A stretch of 64,000 bases of DNA from Sinorhizobium glycinis (GCF_001651865.1 NZ_LPUX01000050.1:186492-250491), one strand, 5' to 3'; positions 32,140-42,800 are shown, counted from the first letter of the stretch. The notes: generated by a model not told the origin, from the letters alone. A program made the numbers and translations.

Positions 32140-32660
32140 CAATTGCCGGCCCGCCACCAGTCCCCCTCCTCGGCGACCTCGATCCCGGTCACGTCTGCGT
32201 CCGCCAGCCACTCGCCGACCGTTCTGCCCGCTACTTCAAGGTCGGCGGCAAAATCGGCAAGCGGCATCAACACGAAGCCACGCTCGATCATGCGCGGATG
32301 CGGCAATTGCAGCCTGTCGGCCGTCAAGCTCGCTCCTTCGAAGGTCAGGAGATCGATATCGATCGTGCGTGGCCCCCAGCGCTCCTTGCGGACGCGTTTC
32401 ATCACCCGCTCGATCTCGAGGCAGATTTCAAGCAGCGCTTCGGGGTCGCGCGTGGTTTCGACCGCTGCGCAGGCATTGAAAAACCAGTCCTGGTCGGTCT
32501 TTCCCCAGGGCGGCGTCCGGTAGAGCCGCGAAACCGCCGTGACCCGGCAGTCCGGCCGCTCGTCGAGCGCCCGCAGCGCGTCCGCCATCGCGCGACGCGG
32601 ATCGCCGATATTGCCCCCCAGGCCCAATGTAGCGTACCGCCATTTCTTACCCTGCAACAT
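32139..32660 (-). CDS. folK: 2-amino-4-hydroxy-6-hydroxymethyldihydropteridine pyrophosphokinase
   Basis: 173-residue HPPK, transferring pyrophosphate from ATP to hydroxymethyldihydropterin in folate synthesis. Seen: YATLGLGGNIGDPR at the N-terminus, the catalytic RVRKERWGPRTIDIDLL, and LPHPRMIERGFVLMPL. The start at 32660 (MLQGKKWRYATL) overlaps the folB end by 14 bp. Last gene of folP-folB-folK. Confidence 0.94.
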   Translation of the reverse strand: MLQGKKWRYATLGLGGNIGDPRRAMADALRALDERPDCRVTAVSRLYRTPPWGKTDQDWFFNACAAVETTRDPEALLEICLEIERVMKRVRKERWGPRTIDIDLLTFEGASLTADRLQLPHPRMIERGFVLMPLADFAADLEVAGRTVGEWLADADVTGIEVAEEGDWWRAGN

Positions 32661-33018
32661 GCTCGACCGTGACTTCCACGTAGTCCAGGACCCCTGGGAC
32701 CGGAGCATTGGGCTTGCGGATGGACACTTTCGCCCGGCGTATCTGCCGAAAACGAGCGCACAAAGTCTTGGCGACTTCGAGCGCCAGAGACTCGATCAGG
32801 TAGCGCCTGCGCCCCGTCACGATCCTTTCGATCTCGGCAAAGGCGATTCCATAATGCACGGTATCGTCGATGCAGTCTTCGGCAAGCGCCGTGCCCTGCT
32901 CCACCTCGAGTTCGGCGTCCACGAAGAAACGCTGGCCGAGGAACTCCTCCTCGTCGAGCACGCCATGGCGCGCAAAGAAGGCGCAGTTCTTCAGGGTAAT
33001 CGTGTAGGTCGCAGTCAT
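32647..33018 (-). CDS. folB: Dihydroneopterin aldolase
   Basis: 123 residues. Cleaves dihydroneopterin to hydroxymethyldihydropterin and glycolaldehyde. The FFARHGVLDEEEFLGQRFFV segment and conserved LIESLA...AKTL helix with a C-terminal KPNAPVPG substrate loop are diagnostic. The ATG at 33018 overlaps the folP stop (33015-33017), so translation is coupled. Confidence 0.95.
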   Translation of the reverse strand: MTATYTITLKNCAFFARHGVLDEEEFLGQRFFVDAELEVEQGTALAEDCIDDTVHYGIAFAEIERIVTGRRRYLIESLALEVAKTLCARFRQIRRAKVSIRKPNAPVPGVLDYVEVTVEHVAG

Positions 33019-33884
33019 GGCTTCGTGTCCCGTCGGCTGTTCTTTGCGCTGAGCATAGCATCCGCTACCGCCAGTGCATCCCTGTTGATTGCGACATCAT
33101 GCACCCGAAAGATTGCAGCCCCGGCGCTACGGAGGAGCGCAGTCGTCGCCGCGGTACCGGCGTCGCGGTCTCTCGCCTCGCGGCCGGTAACCGCGCCAAT
33201 GAAGCGCTTGCGCGAGGTGCCGACCAGGAACGGCAGGCCAAACCGATGCAATTCCGCAAATCGGGCCATGAGTTCGAGGTTCTCATCCGCGTCCTTCGCG
33301 AAGCCATAACCGGGGTCAAGGACGATTCGGTCGCGCGTGACACCTGCCTCGGAGGCTATCTCCAGCGAGCGGTTCAGAAATTGGAACTGATCCTCGACGA
33401 CGTCGCCGAGCTTCCGCCGATCACGCCCCGTATGCATGATGCAAAGTCCGGCGCCCGACTCGGCAGCGACTTGCGCGATCGCCGGTTCTCGCTGCAGACC
33501 ATGCACGTCGTTGACAATATGAGCGCCCGCTTTGACGGCCAAACGCGCCGTTTCGGCGCGATAGGTATCGACCGAGATGATCGCATCCGTCTGGCTGGCC
33601 AGCGCCTGGATCACCGGGAGAATCCGCGCCTGTTCCTCGGCGGCATCGACCGGATCCGCGTCGGGGCGGGTCGACTCGCCGCCAATGTCCAGGATCGCCG
33701 CGCCATCATCGAGCGCACGCGTCGCCGCCGCGACGGCAGCCGTGGCATCGGCAAAGCGGCCGCCATCGGAAAAGGAGTCCGGCGTCACATTGATGATCGC
33801 CATCAGCACACCGCGCGGCCCCAGTTCCAGACTGCGCCCATGCGCCAGTTGCCAATGAAATCTCTGGAATGGATTGTAGGTCAT
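33015..33884 (-). CDS. folP: Dihydropteroate synthase
   Basis: 289 residues from MTYNPFQRFHW. Condenses p-aminobenzoate with the pterin pyrophosphate; the target of sulfonamides. Motifs: IINVTPDSFSDGG, LDIGGESTRPDADPV, PGYGFAKDADENLELM and VGTSRKRFIGAVTG. Alternative starts at 33917 (ATG) and 33929 (TTG) would add 11-15 residues; none has a strong ribosome site. First gene of the folate cluster. Confidence 0.94.
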   Translation of the reverse strand: MTYNPFQRFHWQLAHGRSLELGPRGVLMAIINVTPDSFSDGGRFADATAAVAAATRALDDGAAILDIGGESTRPDADPVDAAEEQARILPVIQALASQTDAIISVDTYRAETARLAVKAGAHIVNDVHGLQREPAIAQVAAESGAGLCIMHTGRDRRKLGDVVEDQFQFLNRSLEIASEAGVTRDRIVLDPGYGFAKDADENLELMARFAELHRFGLPFLVGTSRKRFIGAVTGREARDRDAGTAATTALLRSAGAAIFRVHDVAINRDALAVADAMLSAKNSRRDTKP

Positions 33885-34081
33885 CTTCGGGCGGTCCGCG
33901 GCTCTGGTCGGCGCCATCCTCGTCGGCAATGCGGAAGAGCAGGCGCCTTTGAAAGCAAAGGGTTAGTACGATTCTTTCACGCAGCTATCGATTTGTCGAC
34001 TTCGGAATGGGCCGATTTCTGTTGCGCTCGTCCCGGCTATGCCGCAAGCTTGCGTCAACTTCAATCCACGAGTGCCGACCT

Positions 34082-34711
34082 ATGTTCCGAGTTCGTAATC
34101 CGCTGAGAGCCGCCCTGATCGCACTTCTCGTCGGCCTTCCGCTTGGCAGTGCCTCGGGCGAGACCTTGATCAGTAAGAGCGTCACCTATTTCTCGATCGG
34201 CGGACGTACGGCGGCGGAGCTTGACAAGGCCCTTGCCTCCAGCGGCCCGCTGATGAAGAACACCGGCACGCGCCACCCCGGCGCCACCCGAATCAAATTC
34301 GGCGGCACCATAAGCTATGTCAGCCGCGGCGGGCGTTGTGCTGTCGGCACGGCACGCGTGACGCTGAGCACGCGTATCATCTTGCCGCGCTGGAAGTATC
34401 GCCGGCAGGCAGGCCGGGATCTCGCTCTCGTCTGGGATACGCTCGCGGCCGACATCAAGCGCCATGAGGAGCGCCATGCCGAGATTGCGCGAAATCACGC
34501 CCGTCAGATGGAAAGGGCGTTTCTTGGACTGAAGCCGGAGGAAGATTGTGAGCTTATGCAGGCACGGGTGGCCGAAGTCAGTGCCGCCGAAGTCGCAAGC
34601 CACGACAAGGACCAGGCGCGCTTCGACCGCACGGAAGCGGCGAACTTCGACCGCCGAATGATACGGCTGCTGCAACATCGCCTGGAATCTCTGAAGAAAG
34701 CCGAGCGCTAG
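34082..34711 (+). CDS. DUF922 domain secreted protein, putative Zn-dependent protease
   Basis: 209 residues. Signal peptide MFRVRNPLRAALIALLVGLP followed by SASG (likely cleavage). The mature part contains the DUF922 hallmark HEERHAEIARNHA, a HExxH-like zinc-binding helix, preceded by a beta-rich domain (VTYFSIGGRTAAELDKAL). The function of DUF922 proteins is poorly known; periplasmic location and peptidase activity are inferred. The ATG at 34082 is preferred because it gives the signal peptide. Confidence 0.85.
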   Translation: MFRVRNPLRAALIALLVGLPLGSASGETLISKSVTYFSIGGRTAAELDKALASSGPLMKNTGTRHPGATRIKFGGTISYVSRGGRCAVGTARVTLSTRIILPRWKYRRQAGRDLALVWDTLAADIKRHEERHAEIARNHARQMERAFLGLKPEEDCELMQARVAEVSAAEVASHDKDQARFDRTEAANFDRRMIRLLQHRLESLKKAER

Positions 34712-34959
34712 CGACGCCGGTGCTGACCACCGGCTGCGCCCGGACAGTTTCGCCAAACGCCACCACCCTGAAGAACAATGTGACTTCGCCCGCAATCCTT
34801 TTGGCAACGGAGCGGAAACCCACAGTATTTTATTGGCGGAATCTAACGATAGCCGCCGATAAACGACTCAGCTATATTGACACCATGAAACGAGTGGCGG
34901 AGCGAAAGTTCAACCGCTCTGTGGTTTGGTCATTTATCTTGCGAGGTCGACAGTAAAAA

Positions 34960-35153
34960 CGTCGCATTTGGATCGTCGACTTGTACTTGATGCGGTTCGC
35001 TTCATTGCTTGTGGGTGCTCGATAAGGCCGCGCGCGATGAGGCAAAACAGGTTCTCCTGGCGTGTCTTGGTGCAGCAGGTGTTCCCTCCCTCATCTGTAT
35101 GCGATACGCCCCCCTTGCCTCGCTCGTCGCCATGACCAGCGAGGCATTTTTTT
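34960..35153 (+). ncRNA. Candidate trans-acting small RNA
   Basis: Intergenic plus-strand segment ending in a textbook Rho-independent terminator with no coding gene before it. Within it, GTTCCCTCCCTCATC is a single-stranded, pyrimidine-rich anti-Shine-Dalgarno-like stretch, the type found in many Hfq-dependent rhizobial sRNAs. The 5' end is not determinable by eye; the coordinate given is approximate. I cannot assign it to a named family. Confidence 0.45.
35116..35153 (+). terminator. Rho-independent terminator of the candidate sRNA
   Basis: 9-bp perfect stem TGCCTCGCT/AGCGAGGCA with a 13-base loop, followed by seven T residues. Confidence 0.85.
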
Positions 35154-35210
35154 GCGCGGTGTGTCCAAGGTGTGGATAGACCGAACGGGGCGGACGCTAC
35201 CGGATAGGCC

Positions 35211-35312
35211 TAAAGCGCGACGCGCTCGAACGTATTCACGCGGCGCGCTTTAGGTCTTTGTTTCTGTGCATGTCGTCGTCCCAAAACCGCTGCACGCTTT
35301 CGGGCGACATGC
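35211..35312. repeat. Two-hairpin mosaic repeat abutting the ferredoxin gene
   Basis: First hairpin: TAAAGCGCG...CGCGCTTTA at 35211-35252. Second: GCATGTCG...CGACATGC at 35268-35312, with CCCAAAACCGCTGCACGCTT in its loop region. The second hairpin ends 1 bp before the ferredoxin stop codon, so it can also serve as that gene's transcript end. The layout resembles ~100-bp dispersed rhizobial palindromic elements (RIME2-like, from memory). Only one copy is in the window. Confidence 0.6.
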
Positions 35313-35313
35313 A

Positions 35314-35634
35314 TTAGGCTTGGCGCTCGGGCACATGCACCACCAGGCCATCCAGGGCCTCGCTTATCTTGATCTGACAGGAGAGCCGCGACGTCGGCCG
35401 TACGTCATAGGCAAAGTCCAGCATGTCCTCCTCCATCGCTTCCGGGGCGCCGACTGCCGCCGCCCAAGCGTCGTCGACATAGACATGACAGGTTGCGCAG
35501 GCACAGGCACCGCCGCATTCGGCCTCGATTCCCGGCACGGAATTGCGAACCGCATTCTCCATGACCGTGGAGCCGTTCTCGACATCGAGGTCGTGGCGCG
35601 TGCCGTCAAAGGCTACGATCGTAAGTTTTGTCAT
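35314..35634 (-). CDS. [2Fe-2S] ferredoxin, adrenodoxin type
   Basis: 106-residue electron carrier. Ligand cysteines in the adrenodoxin pattern C-x5-C-x2-C ([15 protein letters not shown]), with the fourth in [10 protein letters not shown]. The start at 35634 ([15 protein letters not shown]) follows a GGAAAGAG ribosome site. Proteins of this type serve cytochrome P450 or Fe-S assembly; no partner gene is adjacent. The 5' region contains copy 2 of the 79-bp repeat. Confidence 0.93.
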   Translation of the reverse strand: MTKLTIVAFDGTRHDLDVENGSTVMENAVRNSVPGIEAECGGACACATCHVYVDDAWAAAVGAPEAMEEDMLDFAYDVRPTSRLSCQIKISEALDGLVVHVPERQA

Positions 35635-35691
35635 TTCTCTTTCCGGAATGAATGGATGGGATCCGCTGCAGCGCCGTGCGTCTTTCTTGAA

Positions 35692-35770
35692 CGCACAAGG
35701 GTCGCTGCAGCACTTTGAATTGCTGCAAGTTTTATCCTCAAATCGGCTCCGATTTAAGGAAACATGCAGT
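35692..35770 (-). repeat. 79-bp dispersed upstream element, copy 2
   Basis: Same length as copy 1 and alignable without gaps. Inverted repeat AAATCGG/CCGATTT, then GAGGATAAAACTTG, then CAGCAATTCAAAGTGCTGCA and CCCTTGTGCG. The position equivalent to the ATG of copy 1 is TTG here (35728). It is 94 bp upstream of the ferredoxin start in the same orientation. Confidence 0.75.
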
Positions 35771-35918
35771 AGCGAGCGCCGACCGCCGGCGGCAGGCACG
35801 GCCAGCCTGAATTCAGGGCAGTTTCTTCCAACAATTCGGATGGCCAGTCAACACGAGCCGTCCCGGCTTGCGGAGCGCCCCCCGCAAAACGGCCACGATC
35901 GGCCGCTCGCCCGGGGGC

Positions 35919-36287
35919 TCAGCGGCACAGCTTGAGGATGAAAAGCTCGGTTTCGAGCACGGCTGCGCCGAGTGCCGAGCGCAGGGTCCAGTCGGTGGGC
36001 CGCTGCTCTATGGCGGCGGCGGCCTCGGCAACACGGGTAGCCCCGACCGCGAGCGCCGCCCCCCTCAAGCGGTGGGCCGACTGGCCGCACCCGACTGCAT
36101 CCGCGTCGCCGATGTCGGCTATTATTTGGCGCGCCTGGCGCGCAAAGAGCTGAAGAACCTCGATTTCGAGGTCCTTGTCTCCCATGGTTTGCTTGGAAAG
36201 CTCCACAAAGTCGATAGGCTGTCTCCCGGCAGGAGATGAATTTGCCGGATGGTCCGGTGTTTCGAAGGCTATTCTCAGCGCCGCCAT
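35919..36287 (-). CDS. Orphan Hpt (histidine phosphotransfer) domain protein
   Basis: 122 residues forming one four-helix Hpt domain. The phospho-accepting His is in SAHRLRGAALAVGA (consensus HxLKGAA); VELSKQTMGDKDLEIEVLQL is the typical first helix. It carries no kinase or receiver part, so it would shuttle phosphate between partners. Divergent from rgsE across a 526-bp gap; cckA and sixA in this window are candidate functional partners by type only. Confidence 0.85.
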   Translation of the reverse strand: MAALRIAFETPDHPANSSPAGRQPIDFVELSKQTMGDKDLEIEVLQLFARQARQIIADIGDADAVGCGQSAHRLRGAALAVGATRVAEAAAAIEQRPTDWTLRSALGAAVLETELFILKLCR

Positions 36288-36813
36288 GAGCCCATTTCCC
36301 TAATTGACGATACATCAGGTCCTGATCGACAATGCATCGGGCAAACGCACCGTTTTCAGACATGTATCCTCGGGGAGCTTCGCTGCGATCGGCTTAAAGG
36401 CGTCGCGATGGCGTCCGAAATCTGATGGCATGGTTAACGTTTGCCAAACAGGCTGTTTCCCTTGGTTTTTCGGAGCTCGGCATCACCGCCCCATTAAGAA
36501 TTCATTAGGATTCTAACGAATGCGGATTGCGCTTAATTGTAAGAACCAGGCTAATGTGTCACTACGATACGATTAGGAACAGGTCTGCATATGAAAGTGG
36601 CAACTGTTCTGGTGGATAAGCTGCGCGCCCGGTGTCCTGAGACGAGAGCTGCGGCTATTCCACCGAGGCGATGCAGTGGTGACCAGTGGGAGTATTGCGC
36701 GAATGTCTTGCGCGTAGCTTGCGGGTCACCGTCCTGGTTGAGGGAGTCTCATGGTCCGGAAGCGGCGCCAACGAGACGGCCATGAGCGGGCAATAGTAGT
36801 GAGGCGTATCCCT
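36288..36813. other. 526-bp divergent promoter region between hpt and rgsE
   Basis: No convincing gene; a 64-codon frame at 36591-36785 has no family features. The centre (36480-36570) is unusually AT-rich for this window and contains the CtrA-like half-site pair listed separately and a GATTC (GANTC) site. Promoters for both flanking genes should lie here. Confidence 0.55.
36494..36508 (+). promoter_or_regulatory. Possible CtrA box
   Basis: TTAAGAATTCATTAG fits TTAA-N7-TTAA with one mismatch in the second half-site. CtrA, the target of CckA in alphaproteobacteria, binds TTAA-N7-TTAA. A GATTC (CcrM-type GANTC) follows immediately. It is 306 bp before the rgsE start. Confidence 0.35.
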
Positions 36814-39800
36814 ATGGCGACGAAGAAGAGCAACGAATCGATCGACGAAAAGGCATTCCAGGCCCTGGAAGCTGCCTTGAAGATCGACTTTGACGACCTG
36901 AAGTCGGCCTTGAACGACAAGAATTCCTTGGATGATCCGGAGGAAAAGGTGTCCGAGCCCAGCACGAAGGCGGCCACATCCGAGCACAAGCGCGCCATGA
37001 AGGAACAGCCGGAAGCGCAAAGGGCCCGGACGAGCGAAACGCCTCGAACGCTTGCCCCGGAGCCCGCCCCGAAGCAGCCGGCCCTTTCCCCGGCCAATGA
37101 CGATACGCGCAGATCGCCTGCGGCAATGCTCCGCTCCCTCGAAATTCGATCCAGCCGGGCGGCGATCCGCGTCGCGGCGCTGATATCGCTGGTGTGGGCA
37201 CTTGCCGGCATTGCGATCGGCCACCTCCTCTATGCGCCGCAGATCTGGCAGATACGCTCTCTCGGCGATCTTGCGGCCACGCCCGGAGCGATCGGCATAC
37301 TGATCGGCATCGCCTTGCCGATCATGCTCTTTTTCTCCTTTGCGATCATGATTGCGCGGGCCCAGGAACTGCGCAACGCGGCCCGCTCGATGGCCGAGGT
37401 CGCCCTGCGGTTGGCCGAACCTGAAACCGCTGCAGCGGAGCGTGTCATGACCGTCGGCCAGGCGGTTCGCCGCGAAGTCTCGGCCATGAACGAGGGCATC
37501 GAACGCACCATCGCACGGGCGACCGAACTCGAAGCCCTTGTCCACTCCGAAGTCAGTGCCCTTGAACGCAGCTACAGCGAGAACGAATTGCGCGTTCGCA
37601 CCCTGGTTCAGGAACTGGGGCTGGAGCGAGAAGCGATCATCGGCCATTCCGAGCGGATCCGCTCGGCGATCGCCGGCGCGCACGGCAAGCTGAAGGATGA
37701 CCTGGAACTCGCAAGCGAAGATATCGCGTCGCGCATCGCGGTCTCCGGCGAAGCCTTCGCATCGCTGATCGACACGCGCGCCGCGGCCCTCAGCGAGAAA
37801 TCCGACCATGCGCTGCAGACCCTCGGCACCATGCTGGAGAGCCGCACCGACGCTCTGCTTTCCGGCCTGACGAACGCCGGCGTGACGCTCAGCCAAGAAT
37901 TCGACGTGCGGCTCGACGCCCTCAGCGAGAACCTGACGAAGCGCGGCGAGCAGCTGCTCAGCCAGTTCGAAACCCGCGCCTCGACGCTCGATGCAAGCAC
38001 CGAGAAGCTGAACACCGCTCTTAACGAGCGCGCCCGCCAGCTGAACGAAACCTTGATCGCGCGAACCCGCGACCTCAACGAAAGCCTGAGCGTCGGCCAA
38101 CAGGCGATCACCGGCGGCCTTGAAGACATGCTTTCGTCGCTCAATGCGGCACTGGACGAAAAGGGCGCAAGCTTCCGCCAGAGCCTCAAATCGAGCGCCG
38201 ACGACGCGATCATGGACCTGGATCTGCGCGGCGGCTTCTTCGAAGAGAAGCTGCAGACGACCGTCGGACACCTGGCGACCGCCTTCGACGAGCGCTTCCA
38301 CGAGTTCGCCAGCGCCTTCGACAAGCGGGCGAGCCTGCTCGACACCAAGCTGATGGAGAGCCTGCACAGGATCAACGAAACCGTGTCCGGCGGTTCGGAT
38401 GCGATCGGCACTGCCTTGGACAGCAGTGTCGAGAAAATCGGTTCTGCGCTCTCCGACCAGTCTCTGACACTCGCGACGGCGCTTGGAGCAACACAGGATT
38501 TCATCGAAGAGACGATCGGCAATCGCACCACGGAACTCAGCAACCTGATCGGCAATGCTCACAGCCGCATCGAGGGCGTGCTTTCCGACAAGACCAGTTC
38601 GCTGATGGGCGCTCTGACGGAAGCGCAGGAAAGGATCGAAGGCGGCTTCGGCCAGCGCGCCGATGCGCTCGCCAATGCGCTGACGACGAGCGAACAGCGC
38701 CTGACGGAAGGTCTTGATTCCCGGACATCCGCCTTCATCGACGGCTTGCAATCCGCCCATGCCCGCATCGAGCAGACGCTCATGGGTTCCACCGACGAGA
38801 TCACCAGCGCGATCGCTGCCAGCCAGCATCGGCTGGACAATACGCTTTCGGAGCGCACCGCCGCGCTGTCAGCCGCCCTCACCTCCGGCGCAAGCGCGCT
38901 CGAGGACGCGGTCGGCGGCACGGCCGATCGCCTGGAGCGCGTTCTCTCCGAACGTGGCCAGACGATCTCCGCGGCCCTGACCGGCCAGACGACGACACTC
39001 GAAGGAGTTCTGTCGGAGCGCAGCCAGGCGATAACCGACACGCTCGCCAGCCAGACGGCAGCCCTCGACGGCGTGCTCTCCGAGCGCGCCGCTCAAATCA
39101 ATACGACCATGTCGGCACGCGCCACTGAGATGGCGGACTCGCTCAGCCGCCACGCCGAAGATGTCGCCGACAGCCTGACCTTCCGCGCTATGGCCGTGGC
39201 CGAGACGATGACCGACCGCGTCGGCGAGATAGAGAACAAGCTTTCGCAGAGTGTCTCCGAGGTCGCCGAGAACCTTGGCGGCCGCGTCGGCCAGATCGCC
39301 GACACCCTCACCGACACAAGCGCGCGCATCGCCGAGGATCTCAGCAGCCGCGTCGGCAGGATTTCCGACTCGCTGGCGGGAACCAGCGCTCAGATCGCCG
39401 AGGCGCTGACTGCACGCACCTCGGAGGCGACGGCGTCGCTCGCCGGCAAGGCGGTCGAGATCGAGCAGACGCTCTCCGGCAAAGCCGACCACCTGCGGGA
39501 GACGCTGACGACGACGCACGACCAGATCCGCTCGACGCTCGACGATCGCATAAAGGCGATCGATCTCGCCGTCGGCCAGGGCCGCGAACAATTGGAAGAG
39601 CTGTTGTCCGACCAGTCGATGGCAATGGCGACGACGCTCGCGACCAGCGCCAGCATGCTCGAAATGTCGCTCGAGGAGCGGCAGGCTTCGATCGCCGGCG
39701 CGATCGAGCGCAGTACCGAAGCACTCGCCGCACGTGCCTCGGAAGCGGCCGCGTCGCTTGCCAGCAACGCGGCCGAGATCGACCAGACGCTTTCCGGCAA

Positions 39801-42800
39801 GGCCGAACACCTGCGGGATACCCTGACGACGACGCGTGACCAGATCCGCTCGACGCTCGACGACCGCATAAAGGCGATCGATCTCGCCGTCGGCCAGGGC
39901 CGCGAGCGATTGGAAGAGCTGCTGTCCGGCCAGTCGGTGGCGATGGCGACGACGCTGGCGACCAGCGCCAGCATGCTTGAAATGTCGCTCGAGGAGCGGC
40001 AGGCCTCGATGGCCGGCGCGATCGACCGCGGCACGGAAGCGCTCGATGCACGCATGCGCTCGACAACCGGCAACATCGCCGAACGCCTCGCCGAGACGGC
40101 CGACCAGATCAGTCTCGCAGCCGACACTCTGACCAATCGCGTCGACATTTCGCTTAACGGCATCAACAGCCGTCTCGAGGAAACCGGCGCCAGGGTCGAA
40201 TCGAGCTTCGCTTCGCTGGAAGACCGCATTCGCGGCGGCGTCAGCAACGTCAGCGCCATCGTCGACGACACCGGCGGCCGCATTGAAACGACCCTCGGCT
40301 CTCTCGAAGATCGGATCCGCGATAGCGTCGGCAGCGTGAACGCCATCGTCGATAATGCCGGACAACGGATCGCCGAAAGCCTCGGAGAGCGCGCCGGCGA
40401 AATCGACCGGATCAGCGAGACCGCGGCAGCCCGCATCAATTCCGCCATGGACGCCGGTGCAGGCCGCATCGCTTCCGCGATGGAGGCCGGTGCAGGTCGC
40501 ATCGAAGAGCGGCTCGGCACGATGGACCGCGCCCTCAACATCGGTCTCGAAAACGTCAACCGAACGATTGAAGGAAAGGCAGCAACACTCGTCACCAGCC
40601 TGCGCGGAGCCGTCAGCGATGCCGCCCAGGAGATCGACGCGGAAGCCGCACGTTCGGCCGAGCTGCTCTCCAAGGCCGGTGCTGATTTCGCCAGTGCCTT
40701 GGCTGCCCGCAATGCCGAGTTCGCGAATTCGATCGAAGAGACCGCCTCGGCGACGGCGGCACGCCATGCCAACCTCGCCCGCACGGTCACGGACGCTGCG
40801 GATTCCGCAGCGGCGCGCCTGGCCTCGACCCAGGATCAGATCGCCAGCCACACCCAGAGCATCCGGCAAAGCCTGACGGAAGCGGAAAAGGCGCTTGATG
40901 CGCGTGGCCAGTCGATCCGCAGTGCACTCGACGAAAGCACCCGTGAGCTGAATTCGATGCTTGCCGGCCGCTCGCTCGAACTCACCCGTCTTCTCGACGA
41001 GCAGGCGCGCCCGGTCATCGAACAATATGCAGCAACGGGCAAGGAGGCGGCCGCGCGCATCGCCGCCCTGACCCAGGAAAGCGCAGACCGGCTGCGGGCC
41101 GAAAACGCGGCGCTTGTCAACGCCATCACCGAGCGGACCAGCGAAACGCTCGATGCGATCTCGATGCGGGCTGAAGAGACCGCCAAGGCGATGAAGATGG
41201 TCGAGAACCGGCTGCAGTCGACCGCTATGGGGCTGATCGACCAGCTCGCGACCAACAATTCCGCCATCGCATCGGTCATCGAACAGGCGACCGGCAGTCT
41301 CGGCGACATGGACCAGCGTCTGGAGGCGGCCGCGGCGAAGGTTTCCGAGCAGACGCGGCATGCATCCGACATGCTGTCGAGCTCCACCCGCCTCATCGAA
41401 GGCCGTGTCGACAAGCTGTCCGACATCGCCGCATCGACACTCTCGCAGATCGGCGGCATCGTCGGCCGCTTCGAGGATCACTCCAAGGTTCTTGGCCAAG
41501 CCTCCAACCTGCTGGCAGCGGCGCAATCGAACCTCGCCAGCACGCTGGAGGAGCGGCAGGACGCCCTGCGGACCCTCTCCGTGGGTCTTGTCCAGCGTTC
41601 GGAGGAGATCGAACGCACGATGCGCGCGCTCGAGGGCTTCGTCGACGGCGCCTTCCAGCGCGCCGAGGAGCGCTCCGGCCAGGTGGCCGGCAACCTTCGC
41701 AGCGGCATCCAGTCCTCCTTCGCCGATGTCGGCCGGCTCCTGTCGAGCACCGAACAACGGGCCACGGAAGCAGCGGAAGCCATGCGCACCGCGCTTGCCG
41801 AGGCCGGCGGCGAAGCTGCCGCCTCCGTCGAGGGCGTGTTCGCCCGCGCCGAGGAGCGGTCGCGCCAGATCGCCGACGCGCTGCGCACCGGCGTCGAAAG
41901 CTCGATCGCCGACGCAAACAACACGCTGTCTGCAATCGAGGGCCGGGCGCTCAGCGCCTCCGAGGCCCTGCGCCAGGCCGTCGCCAAGGCCGGCGACGAA
42001 GCGAACCAGGCGCTCGAAGGCGCCTTCTCCAATGCAGAGGAGCGCGCGAAGGATGCAGCGACCCGCCTGCGTGGCAGCATCGGAGCTTCGGTCTCCGACG
42101 TCGAGCGGATGCTGGCCGAAAGCGGCAAGAAGTCGGACGGCGTTGCAACGCAGCTGCGCGAGGCCGTGCGCCAGGCGATCGATGAAGCGATCAACCGCTT
42201 CAGCGGCGCGACTGACGACATTCGTCGTTCCGCCGGCGAGATCCGCAAGGAACTCGACATGACTCGCGAGGAGTTGAAGCGCGGCGCCTTCGACTTGCCG
42301 GAAGAGGCCAAGGAAAACGCCGCGGTGATGCGGCGTGCCGTTGCCGAGCAGATCAAGGCACTGCAGGAGCTCTCCGAGATCATCGGCAAGTCTTCGACGC
42401 AGCTCGAGGTTGCCCAGCCGGTTCGCCAGCAGCCGGCGCTGGCCGCGCCCGCCCCGGTCGTTCAACCTTCCGTCGCGCCGCAGCAAGCCGTGGTCCAGCA
42501 GCAGCCGACGGTCCAGCAGCAGCCCGCTGCGCCGGCCGCGGCGCTGCGTGGCAGCCTGGGGCTTGAACAGGCGACGCGTCCTTTGCAGCCCGCCCGCCCG
42601 GCGGCCGGCGATGAGCGCGTCGAGGAAGGTGGCGGCTGGATGCGTGACCTGCTTCGCGCCGCCTCCCGCGAGGAGGAGCCGCAGGCCGCGCGTCCTCGGC
42701 CGGCTGAGAGCCAGCCTGTGACGCGGACCGGAGACAGCCGCAATCCGCGCCATGTCGTCGAGTCGCTGAACTCGCTTTCGGTGGATATCGCGCGGGCGAT

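Larger units (their letters stand above)
34712..35313. other. 602-bp intergenic region with candidate sRNA and repeat
   Basis: No protein gene is credible here: the short plus-strand frames have no ribosome sites or family features. The middle part (about 34960-35153) ends in a strong terminator and looks like a small RNA gene. The right end (35211-35312) is a two-hairpin repeat that touches the ferredoxin stop codon. Both are listed separately. Confidence 0.65.

Noticed and set aside
36591..36785. 64-codon plus-strand frame before rgsE.
   Set aside because: No domain features or good ribosome site; ends in the rgsE leader.
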